A DNA stretch of 5,832 bases from Alphaproteobacteria bacterium (lineage in GTDB: Bacteria; Pseudomonadota; Alphaproteobacteria; Reyranellales; Reyranellaceae): the NCBI GenBank assembly GCA_005884705.1, contig VBAF01000351.1, forward strand, positions 1 to 5,832, given 5' to 3'. The first letter of the stretch is position 1. Each line of letters begins with the position of its first letter. A program made the position numbers and the translations under genes. The notes below the pieces were generated by a model. The model was given only the letters and a program-made list of their open reading frames with translations. It was not told the DNA's origin and searched no databases. Shown piece after piece: positions 1-5,762 of the stretch.

Positions 1-583
1 CGGCGTTGTCGAGCACGGTCGTGCCCTTGGCCAGCGCCGCCGCCATCATCAGGTTCTCGGTCGCGCCGACCGACACTTTCGGGAAGGTATAGCGCGCGCC
101 GCGCAGGCCTTTCGGCGCTTTCGCGACCATGTAGCCGCCGTCGATCTCGATCTCCGCGCCCATCGCCTTCAGGCCGGCAATGTGCAGGTCGACCGGTCGC
201 GCGCCGATCGCGCAGCCGCCGGGCAGCGAGACCCGCGCCTCGCCCTCGCGCGCCAGCAGGGCGCCCAGCACCAGCACCGAGGCGCGCATCTTGCGCACGA
301 TGTCGTAGGGCGCGGTGGTCGAGGTGATCCTGCCCGCCTTGAGCGTCAGGGTGGTGCCGTGGCTGTGGCCGTTCTCGCCGGGGGCAGCCTCGATCTCGAC
401 GCCGTGCTGGCGCAACAGCGCGATCATGGTGGTGATGTCGGCCAGCCGCGGCACGTTCTTGAGGGTGAGCGGCTTGTCGGTCAGCATCGCCGCCACCATC
501 AGCGGGAGACAGGCGTTCTTGGAGCCGGAGACGACGATCTCGCCCTTGAGCTGCTTGCCGCCTTTGATCCTGATGCGATCCAT
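1..583 (-). CDS. murA: UDP-N-acetylglucosamine 1-carboxyvinyltransferase (MurA), N-terminal part, runs off left edge
   Basis: MurA transfers enolpyruvate from PEP to UDP-GlcNAc, the first committed step of cytoplasmic peptidoglycan precursor synthesis. The visible 194 residues (the family is usually about 420-430) begin MDRIRIKGG. They contain SGSKNA with the substrate-contacting Lys22-Asn23 pair, APYDIVRKMRAS (91-102), and the active-site loop PGGCAIGARPVDLH. In that loop Cys124 corresponds to E. coli Cys115, the residue alkylated by fosfomycin. SVGATENLMMAAAL (171-184) follows. The loop lies nine residues later than in E. coli because of extra residues around 66-80. The ATG at 583 is supported by an AAGGAGT Shine-Dalgarno seven bases upstream. 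It is the third gene of a minus-strand block, 12 bp after dcd, and is probably co-transcribed with it. The C-terminal half is outside the window. Identification is essentially certain. Confidence 0.97.
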   Translation of the reverse strand, partial: MDRIRIKGGKQLKGEIVVSGSKNACLPLMVAAMLTDKPLTLKNVPRLADITTMIALLRQHGVEIEAAPGENGHSHGTTLTLKAGRITSTTAPYDIVRKMRASVLVLGALLAREGEARVSLPGGCAIGARPVDLHIAGLKAMGAEIEIDGGYMVAKAPKGLRGARYTFPKVSVGATENLMMAAALAKGTTVLDNA

Positions 584-590
584 GAGGGGG

Positions 591-597
591 ACTCCTT
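591..597 (-). promoter_or_regulatory. murA Shine-Dalgarno overlapping the dcd stop codon
   Basis: On the minus strand the sequence reads TAAGGAGT followed by seven bases and then the murA ATG. The TAA is the dcd stop (598-596), so terminating dcd ribosomes sit on the murA ribosome binding site. This fixes the murA start and suggests that translation of the two genes is coupled; coupling is an inference. Confidence 0.8.
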
Positions 598-1150
598 AGA
601 TCTTCGGCAGGGTGACGCCGCGCTGGCCCTGGTATTTTCCGGCCTTGTCGCGGTAGGAAACCTCGCAGGGCTCGTTGCCCTGCAGGAACAGGAACTGCGC
701 CGCGCCCTCGTTGGCGTAGATCTTGGCGGGCAGCGGCGTGGTGTTGGAAAACTCAAGCGTGACGTGGCCCTCCCATTCCGGCTCAAGGGGCGTCACGTTC
801 ACGATGATGCCGCAGCGCGCGTAGGTCGACTTGCCGACGCAGATCACCAGCACGTCGCGCGGGATGCGGAAATATTCGACCGTCCGCGCCAGCGCGAAGG
901 AGTTGGGCGGGATGATGCAGACGTCGGTATTGCGGTCGACGAAGCTCTGCTGGTCGAAGTTCTTCGGATCCACCACCGAGGAATTCACGTTGGTGAAGAT
1001 CTTGAAGTCGGTGCCGACGCGCGCGTCGTAGCCGTAAGACGAGAGCCCATAGGAGATGATGCCGTCGCGCTTCTGGGCGTCGACGAAGGGCTCGATCATG
1101 CCCTTGTCCTGCGCCATGCGGCGGATCCAGCGGTCGGAAAGGATGGCCAT
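596..1150 (-). CDS. dcd: dCTP deaminase (Dcd)
   Basis: Dcd is a cytoplasmic homotrimer of the dUTPase-like fold. It deaminates dCTP to dUTP, feeding dUMP/dTMP synthesis. The protein is 184 residues, close to the E. coli enzyme (193). SSYGYDARVGTDFKIF lies at 37-52. The nucleotide-binding segment GKSTYARCG (106-114) matches E. coli GRSSLARLG; here Lys107 replaces Arg110, while Ser108 and Arg112 are kept. The catalytic glutamate is Glu133 in TLEFSN (E. coli Glu138). The C-terminal KYQGQ (172-176) corresponds to the Lys-Tyr-x-x-Gln triphosphate-binding tail. The Lys form appears normal for this branch rather than a lesion. The ATG at 1150 begins MAILSDRWIRRMA, the expected N-terminus, although no good Shine-Dalgarno precedes it. 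The upstream gap to the small basic gene is 53 bp and the downstream gap to murA is 12 bp. Confidence 0.96.
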   Translation of the reverse strand: MAILSDRWIRRMAQDKGMIEPFVDAQKRDGIISYGLSSYGYDARVGTDFKIFTNVNSSVVDPKNFDQQSFVDRNTDVCIIPPNSFALARTVEYFRIPRDVLVICVGKSTYARCGIIVNVTPLEPEWEGHVTLEFSNTTPLPAKIYANEGAAQFLFLQGNEPCEVSYRDKAGKYQGQRGVTLPKI

Positions 1151-1187
1151 TCTTGTCTTGTCCGGGAGGGGTTCGAGGCTTCTAGAC

Positions 1188-1205
1188 GAGCCGATGGCCC
1201 GGCTC
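1188..1205 (-). other. Perfect 6-bp hairpin between the small basic gene and dcd
   Basis: GAGCCG and CGGCTC flank a six-base loop, with one arm overlapping the TGA stop of the small gene. No T-tract follows on the minus strand, so it is not a canonical intrinsic terminator. It could attenuate transcription, or shape mRNA processing between the small gene and dcd, or be chance in GC-rich DNA. Confidence 0.35.
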
Positions 1206-1347
1206 AACCCGAGTCCTTTTTTGTGGTCCGGGTTTGCTGTTTTGCACGCGCTTGCGCCTTGCGCCGCTTGAGGTTTTCCCGCAAGGCGGCAGCCAGCCGC
1301 TCGGCGCGCGCGTCCTTGGGCTCGGGCGATTTGGCTGAAGCCGTCAT
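1204..1347 (-). CDS. Small basic protein of unknown function (47 aa)
   Basis: This short reading frame encodes 47 residues rich in Lys, Arg, Ala and Gln. The core RAERLAAALRENLKRRKAQARAK should form one amphipathic, strongly positive helix, followed by a charged tail ending KKDSG. I recall similar short LRxNLKRRKAQARA proteins annotated as hypothetical in alphaproteobacteria, often near murA; that is memory, not a search. There is no signal peptide or membrane segment. A role in nucleic-acid or ribosome binding fits the composition but is unproven. I prefer the ATG at 1347 (MTASAKSPEPK). An in-frame ATG at 1386 would add 13 residues and overlap the start of the divergent dehalogenase. Neither start has a clear Shine-Dalgarno. 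It lies upstream of dcd and murA in the same direction and may be the first gene of that operon. Confidence 0.62.
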   Translation of the reverse strand: MTASAKSPEPKDARAERLAAALRENLKRRKAQARAKQQTRTTKKDSG

Positions 1348-1354
1348 TGGCGGG

Positions 1355-1359
1355 AAGGA
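1355..1359 (+). promoter_or_regulatory. Shine-Dalgarno deciding the TTG start of the haloalkane dehalogenase
   Basis: AAGGA lies seven bases before the TTG at 1367. The codons after this TTG give VEVLRTPDDRF, which aligns with the DhlA N-terminus (xNAIRTPDQRF). No in-frame ATG or GTG nearby is equally well placed. It sits inside the 19-bp gap between the two divergent start codons. Confidence 0.75.
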
Positions 1360-1366
1360 TACACCA

Positions 1367-2251
1367 TTGGTCGAGGTCCTGCGCACGCCCGATGACCGTT
1401 TCCGAAGCCTGCACGGCTGGGCCTACGCGCCCTTCTACCACCAGCGGCCGGATGGGCTGCGCCTGCACTATGTCGATACCGGCGACCGCCGGCCGCGCCG
1501 TACCTGGCTCTGCCTGCATGGCCAGCCGACCTGGAGCTACCTCTATCGCCGCATGATGCCGCTGTTCGTGATGGCGGGGGATCGGGTGATCGCCCCGGAT
1601 TTCCTGGGCTTCGGCCGCTCCGACAAGCCGGCCGACGAGGGCGCCTACAGCTTCGATTTCCACCGCCGCAGCCTGATCGAGCTGATCAAGGCGCTCGACC
1701 TCCGCAACGTCGTGCTGGTCGTGCAGGATTGGGGCGGCCTGATCGGTCTCACCCTGCCGATGGCCATGCCCGGGCGGTTCCGCTCGCTGCTGGTGATGAA
1801 CACGCTGCTGGCGACCGGCGACGAACCTTTGAGCCCGGGCTTCCTCGACTGGCGCGCCTTCTCCAACCGCCATCCCGACATGGACATCGCCGGACTGATG
1901 AAGCGCGCCTGCCCGCACATCGGCGACCAGGAGGCCGCGGCCTATGCGGCTCCGTTCCCCGACGCCTCCTACAAGGCGGGCGTCCGCGCCTTTCCCAGCC
2001 TGGTGCCGGATCGCCCCGCGGCACCGGGCGCAGCGCTGTCGCGGCAGGCCCGCGACTTCTGGCGCAATGACTGGACCGGCCAGAGCCTGATGGCGATCGG
2101 CATGAAGGACCCGGTGCTCGGCCCGCCGGTGATGCGGACGTTGCATGCCAATATCCGAAACTGTCCACAGCCCCTGGAGATCGCCGAAGGCGGCCATTTC
2201 CTGCAGGAATGGGGACAGCCGATCGCTCGTATCGCCTGCGATACATTGTAG
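1367..2251 (+). CDS. Haloalkane dehalogenase, subfamily I (DhlA-like alpha/beta hydrolase)
   Basis: Predicted to cleave carbon-halogen bonds hydrolytically, giving an alcohol, halide and a proton through a covalent alkyl-enzyme ester. The protein has 294 residues when read from TTG (DhlA has 310). The order follows DhlA: RTPDDRF (6-12), LCLHGQPTWSYLYR (48-61, oxyanion region), APDFLGFGRSDKP (76-88), and nucleophile elbow VVQDWGG (118-124). Asp121 is the nucleophile and Trp122 the first halide-binding Trp. Cap-domain Trp162 in LDWRAF is the likely second halide Trp (DhlA Trp175). Asp248 in GMKDPVLGP is the catalytic acid, and His277 in GGHFLQEWG the base. The cap is shorter than in DhlA, lacking the inserted stretch before Trp175. 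Gln53 stands where DhlA has Glu56. There is no signal peptide, so a cytoplasmic enzyme is expected. The family call is firm. Natural substrate is unknown, and some relatives have weak or no dehalogenase activity. A membrane protein gene follows 39 bp downstream. Confidence 0.92.
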   Translation: MVEVLRTPDDRFRSLHGWAYAPFYHQRPDGLRLHYVDTGDRRPRRTWLCLHGQPTWSYLYRRMMPLFVMAGDRVIAPDFLGFGRSDKPADEGAYSFDFHRRSLIELIKALDLRNVVLVVQDWGGLIGLTLPMAMPGRFRSLLVMNTLLATGDEPLSPGFLDWRAFSNRHPDMDIAGLMKRACPHIGDQEAAAYAAPFPDASYKAGVRAFPSLVPDRPAAPGAALSRQARDFWRNDWTGQSLMAIGMKDPVLGPPVMRTLHANIRNCPQPLEIAEGGHFLQEWGQPIARIACDTL

Positions 2252-2290
2252 GCGTCGACGGCCGAATCGCGTGACGTTACCCTTTGATGA

Positions 2291-3001
2291 ATGTCTTCCT
2301 TCGGCCACGGCTGGCCTTGGATCGGACTCGGTGCGGCGGGCCTGCTCTTCGTTCTGCTGACGACCAATGCACTGCGCAGCGATCGTTCGGTCACGCGATG
2401 GCGCGACCTCGCCTGGCTGACCTGGGCCGCCGTCTTCGCCTATCTCGTGCACCAGTTCGAGGAGCACGGCATCGACGCCCAGGACAGGCTCTACGCCTTC
2501 CGCGGCTTCCTGTGCGGCGAGATCGGCTTTGGCGATCCGAAGACCTGCCCGGTGCCGATCTCCTTCATCACCACCGTCAATCTCGCCGCGGTCTGGATCG
2601 CGGGGCCGTTGTCGGCCGTGCTGGCGAGCCGTTGGCCGGTCATCGGCCTCAGCTTTTTCGCCATTCCGGCCGCCAACCTGCTCGCGCACGGCGTGCCCGC
2701 GCTCACTCTGCAAGCTTACAACCCCGGCCTCGTCACCGCGGTCGCCCTCTTCCTGCCGCTGTCGCTGCTCGCCTTCGCCGCCGCCATCACGCGCTATCAT
2801 CTCGGCTGGCGCGCGGTGCTGGCCACCCTGTTCGCGGGCGCCGTGATGCACGCGATCCTGATGGGTTCGCTGATGTCCTTCGTCAATGGCCGCCTGAACC
2901 TCGACACGCTGCTCTTGCTGCAGATCGCCAACCCGCTGCTGTCGGCGCTGGTCGTGGTCGGCCTGTCCGGCCGCAGGGTCGTGCGCCGCTTCGCGACCTA
3001 G
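2291..3001 (+). CDS. HXXEE-domain multi-pass membrane protein
   Basis: A 236-residue, very hydrophobic protein with about six or seven predicted transmembrane segments, near residues 9-27, 40-56, 92-112, 116-138, 147-167, 173-195 and 205-226. It carries YLVHQFEEHG, where His54, Glu57 and Glu58 form the H-x-x-E-E signature of the HXXEE family. Further conserved-looking polar residues lie in or near the membrane: Asn129 and His133 in AANLLAHG, and His187 in AVMHAILMG. Such buried His/Glu residues suggest metal binding or catalysis, but the family has no established function to my knowledge. A loop at about 60-90 contains two cysteines (75, 86). The ATG at 2291 is immediately preceded by an in-frame TGA, so translation cannot begin upstream. 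No clear Shine-Dalgarno is visible. It follows the dehalogenase by 39 bp in the same direction and may share its transcript; a functional link is speculative. Confidence 0.86.
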   Translation: MSSFGHGWPWIGLGAAGLLFVLLTTNALRSDRSVTRWRDLAWLTWAAVFAYLVHQFEEHGIDAQDRLYAFRGFLCGEIGFGDPKTCPVPISFITTVNLAAVWIAGPLSAVLASRWPVIGLSFFAIPAANLLAHGVPALTLQAYNPGLVTAVALFLPLSLLAFAAAITRYHLGWRAVLATLFAGAVMHAILMGSLMSFVNGRLNLDTLLLLQIANPLLSALVVVGLSGRRVVRRFAT

Positions 3002-3005
3002 CGGG

Positions 3006-3032
3006 CGGTTTCGACCGTTTTCACCGTTTTTT
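3006..3032 (+). terminator. Possible intrinsic terminator after the HXXEE gene
   Basis: Five bases after the TAG stop, CGGT and ACCG enclose a TTCG tetraloop. The stem can be lengthened only by G·U pairs. TTTT follows at once, and TTTTTT at 3027-3032. The UUCG loop and T-rich tail favour termination, but the four-base Watson-Crick stem is short, so confidence is moderate. Confidence 0.4.
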
Positions 3033-3106
3033 CCGCCCCTCTCCGTATTACGCGCTGTGCTCTTCATGACGCGAGCACGATAGGCGCAGTCGCGCGGCGA
3101 ACCTAA

Positions 3107-3171
3107 TATGGGCAATGGCCTCGCAAAAAAGCCAATAAAAGGGCCTCTCCGACCCCGGGCCATTGCCCATA
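3107..3171. repeat. Perfect 14-bp inverted repeat in the convergent intergenic gap
   Basis: TATGGGCAATGGCC (3107-3120) and GGCCATTGCCCATA (3158-3171) are exact reverse complements separated by 37 bases. The element occupies much of the 179-bp gap between the convergent HXXEE and AtuA-family genes. Neither outer flank has a T-tract, so the outer stem alone is not a classic intrinsic terminator. The loop holds A6 and A4 runs and further GGCC cores. It may be a bidirectional terminator or transcript-stabilising stem, or a copy of a dispersed palindromic element. Confidence 0.85.
3125..3146 (-). terminator. Weak intrinsic-terminator-like hairpin downstream of the AtuA-family gene
   Basis: Read on the minus strand, AGGCC pairs with GGCTT (one G·T wobble) around an eight-base loop. 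The run of six Ts, which contributes two bases to the stem, gives the U-tail. It lies 35 bases after the AtuA-family stop and inside the loop of the 14-bp inverted repeat, so the two structures would form as alternatives or nested. The short stem makes this tentative. Confidence 0.33.
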
Positions 3172-3180
3172 AAGGCTCCC

Positions 3181-4978
3181 TCAGGCGGCGAGTTTGCGCG
3201 CGATATCCACAGGCACGGACACCGGCATGTCGAGCAGCATCTGCGCGAACGCCTTGGCCAGCGGATCGGCCTTGAGCGAGGCCATGCCGCCGCCGCCCAG
3301 CGCCTGGCGCAGCACGAAGTTGAAGCCGCCGATGCCGGGCAGCCGCCAGCGCGTCACCTTGCCTTTGGGGTCGCCGTCGATGCGATGGGCGAAGTACTGC
3401 GCCACCGCCTCCTCCGTCACCTCGCCGTTTGCGGGCGAAGATGCCGATGTTGGCGGTATCGCCCTTGTCGCCCGAGCGGCCATAGGCGAGCGCGACCAGC
3501 GGCACCGTCGCGGTCGCACCGGCGGCGGGCCGCCGCGCGGGCGCCGCCTCGACCGGAAGCTGCGCCGGCGTGAAGCCGCCCGAGCGTGCGCCCTCCTGCA
3601 TCGGGATCTGCCGGCCGTCTGTCTCGACCGTCACGGGGACCTGGGTCTTCGGCACCAGGCAGGAGAACATGCGGATCACCGGCGAGGGCGAGGCGCGACC
3701 GGCGCCGAAGCTGCCGGTCATGCCGACCACGCCGCCGGTCGACATCGGCGCGATCTCCCGGCCGAGCAGCGCCAGCGCCTCCTTCTGGTCGTGCTTGGCG
3801 GCGATCTTGACCACCACCTCGCGGCTGTCGGCGGTCCGCGCATGCGGCCCGTAGGTCGCCTCGCCGCCGATCACCTCGATCGAGACGTCGCGATAGTCCG
3901 GCCAGCCCTTCTCGGCGAACACGCGTCGGGTCTTCTTGATGATCGATTCGGCGCTGTGTTTGCCCTTGGCGACAGCCTCGCGCCCACCGAGCATGAAGAT
4001 GGTCGAGAGCTTGTAGCCGTCGGGAAAGGTGGTCGAGACCTTGTAGGTGTCGGTCGCCGGCCGGCCTTTGGCGCCGCTGACGCGCACGCGATCCTTCGCC
4101 ACCTGCTCGTAGCGCGTCTGGGTGAAGTCGCAGACCACGTCGGGCACGATATAGGCCCGCGGATCGCCGATCTCGTAGAGCATCTGCTCGGCCACGGTCG
4201 CCGGCGTGATCAGGCCGCCGGTGTTGGCGGGCTTGCCGAGGACGAAGCTGCCGTCCGCTTCCACCTCGGCGACCGGGAAGCCGATGTCGTCGTAGCCCGG
4301 CACCAGCCGCCAATCGGTGAAGTTGCCGCCGTTGCACTGCGCGCCGCATTCGATGATGTGGCCGCACAGCGTGCCCGCCGCCAGCCGGTCGTGGTCGTCC
4401 ATGCCCCAGCCGAAATAGTAGATCAGCGCGCCGAGCGTCACCGCCGAATCGACGCAGCGGCCGGTGATCACCACGTCGGCGCCCTCGGCCAGCGCCCGCG
4501 CGATCGGGAAACCACCGAGATAGGCGTTCATGCTGGTCACGCGGGCCGGCAGCTCGGCGCCCGTATCCATCTCCCGGATGCCGAGCTTGCGCAGCTCCTC
4601 GACGCGCGGCTGCAGGTCGTCGCCCGGCACCAGCGCGACCTTGAGGCTGACACCCGCCGCATCGCATGCCTTCAACACCGCATCGCGGCAGGCCTGCGGA
4701 TTGACGCCGCCGGCATTGGTGACGACCTTGATTTTCCTCGCGGCGATTTCCTTGGCGAGCGGCTCCATCACGGCCGACACGAAATCGGTCGCGTAGCCGA
4801 GCTGCGGATTGCGCAGCTTCTGCGCCGCCATGATCGACATGGTGACTTCGGCGAGATAGTCGCTCACCAGGTAATCGACGTTGCCGTAGCGGACAAGCTG
4901 GGCTGCGGCGGTCTCGGTGTCGCCCCAGAAGCCGGAATGGCAGCCGATTCGAACCGGTCCCTTGGCAGTCTTCGCCAT
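3181..4978 (-). CDS. AtuA-family (DUF1446) acyclic-terpene-utilization-type protein, with an apparent one-base frameshift near its C-terminus
   Basis: AtuA-family proteins occur in operons for acyclic terpenoid or branched acyl-CoA breakdown; their biochemical role is unsettled. Read from the ATG at 4978, the main domain shows RIGCHSGFWGD (10-20), VSDYLAE (38-44), TNAGGVNP (87-94), ITGRCVDS (171-178), ECGAQCNGGNFTDW (210-223) and GMTGSFGAG (419-427). A Pro/Ala linker follows, then the second domain with AYGRSGDKGDTANIGIFAR (498-516). Here the frame is lost. The expected continuation, NGEVTEEAVAQYF through LPGIGGFNFVLRQALGGGG to LDMPVSVP, is present in the next frame and stops at 3181. Skipping one base gives a normal 598-residue two-domain protein. 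The start sits one base after the TGA of the enoyl-CoA hydratase, with GAGGAAG (4989-4983) as ribosome binding site, so coupling is likely. Whether the product is intact depends on whether the extra base is real; the first 516 residues remain encoded either way. Confidence 0.88.
3428..3430 (-). other. Frameshift site in the AtuA-family gene (one extra A on the coding strand)
   Basis: The coding strand reads CGC AAA CGG CGA, whereas family-like sequence resumes if it is read CGC AAC GGC GAG. A single surplus A in this three-base run explains the shift after codon 516. Both sides have strong family-like sequence with no gap or duplication, so the lesion is recent, a sequence or assembly error, or a +1 recoding site. 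The in-frame reading past this point is low-complexity Arg/Gly/Pro-rich sequence, as expected of an out-of-frame reading. Confidence 0.85.
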
Positions 4979-4979
4979 G

Positions 4980-5762
4980 TCACTTCCTCTTGCGGTTGAC
5001 GAACGCGGTCATGCGCTCGAGATGCTCGCCATCGGCGACCGACTGCGCCATGGCGTCGATGCCGGCCTGGATCCCCTCGTCGATCGACAGCCGCTCCCAG
5101 CGCCGCATCAGCCGCTTCTGCGCCCGCATCGCCTTCGGCGTCGCCTCGACGATCGAGGCCACGCAGCGCTCGACCGCCGCGTCGAGCTCGGCCGCCGGCA
5201 CGACCTGCTCGACCAGGCCCCAGCGGCCGGCCGTGGCAGCGTCGATGTTCTCCGCGGTGAGCAGCATCCACGAGGTGTGGCCCCAGCCGATCAGACGCGG
5301 CAGCAGCGCTGCCTCGACCACCGACGGCACGCCAACCTTGACCTCGGGCATGCCGAACATGGCGTTGTCGGCGGCGATGCGGATGTCGCAGGACACCGCG
5401 ACCTCGAGGCCGGCACCGAGCGTGTAGCCCTCCGCCTTGCAGATCACCGGCACGGGCACGTCGCGGATCGCCTGGCAGAGCTTGTGGATCATGGTCAGGA
5501 AGCGGCGGCCGTCCTCGGGATGCCTCATCGTCGTCATGTGGTTGATGTCGGCGCCGCCGATGAAGGCGCGGCCGCCGGCGCCCGAGAACACCACGCAGCG
5601 CAGGTCGTCTTCGCGAGCGAGCCCGAGGAACGCCTCGGTGAGGTCGAGCAGGGCCGGCGGGTTCAGCACGTTCAGTCGCTTTGCGTTGTCGAACACGACG
5701 GTGGCGACGGTGCCGCCGGGGCGGCGATCCCAGGAAATGTCGACCTTGTGGATACCCGCCAT
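4980..5762 (-). CDS. Enoyl-CoA hydratase/isomerase (crotonase) family protein
   Basis: A 260-residue crotonase-fold enzyme, typical family length, predicted to act on a 2-enoyl-CoA thioester in the cytoplasm. The first oxyanion-hole segment is RAFIGGADINHM (65-76, equivalent to FSAGAD). The second is AEGYTLGAGLEVAVSCDIRIA (110-130). Glu120 (GAGLE) and Glu140 (GMPEVKVG) are 20 residues apart, like the catalytic pair Glu144/Glu164 of rat crotonase, so hydratase chemistry is favoured over isomerase-only. The segment GVPSVVEAALLPRLIGWG (144-161) is characteristic of a subgroup I cannot name to substrate level. The ATG at 5762 has GGAG at 5775-5772, nine bases upstream. The gene ends one base before the AtuA-family start. 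In Pseudomonas an AtuA works with a crotonase (AtuE) in citronellol/geraniol breakdown; the pairing here is suggestive only. Confidence 0.92.
   Translation of the reverse strand: MAGIHKVDISWDRRPGGTVATVVFDNAKRLNVLNPPALLDLTEAFLGLAREDDLRCVVFSGAGGRAFIGGADINHMTTMRHPEDGRRFLTMIHKLCQAIRDVPVPVICKAEGYTLGAGLEVAVSCDIRIAADNAMFGMPEVKVGVPSVVEAALLPRLIGWGHTSWMLLTAENIDAATAGRWGLVEQVVPAAELDAAVERCVASIVEATPKAMRAQKRLMRRWERLSIDEGIQAGIDAMAQSVADGEHLERMTAFVNRKRK

Noticed and set aside
182..1366. N-terminal extension of the dehalogenase frame back to an ATG at 182
   Set aside because: This part is antisense to murA, dcd and the small gene and has no recognisable domain. The dehalogenase proper begins at the TTG at 1367 with its own ribosome binding site.
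1348..1366. sigma-70 promoter in the 19-bp divergent gap
   Set aside because: Too short to hold a -35/-10 pair, and no matching hexamers are visible.
2284..3069. 261-codon Arg-rich plus-strand frame over the HXXEE gene
   Set aside because: Out-of-frame reading of the same DNA. The 2291 frame gives a coherent membrane protein with the HXXEE signature.
3057..3078. 6-bp inverted repeat GTGCTC/GAGCAC with a 10-base loop
   Set aside because: Short stem, long loop and no T-tract on either side; not distinguishable from chance in this base composition.
3417..4667. 416-codon minus-strand frame inside the AtuA-family gene
   Set aside because: Arg/Gly/Ala-rich shadow of the AtuA frame with no domain motifs.
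3194..4999. 601-codon plus-strand open frame opposite the AtuA-family gene
   Set aside because: It is the antisense shadow of a GC-rich gene, with a His/Arg/Asp/Ala-rich, domain-free translation. The minus strand shows clear family motifs across the same bases.
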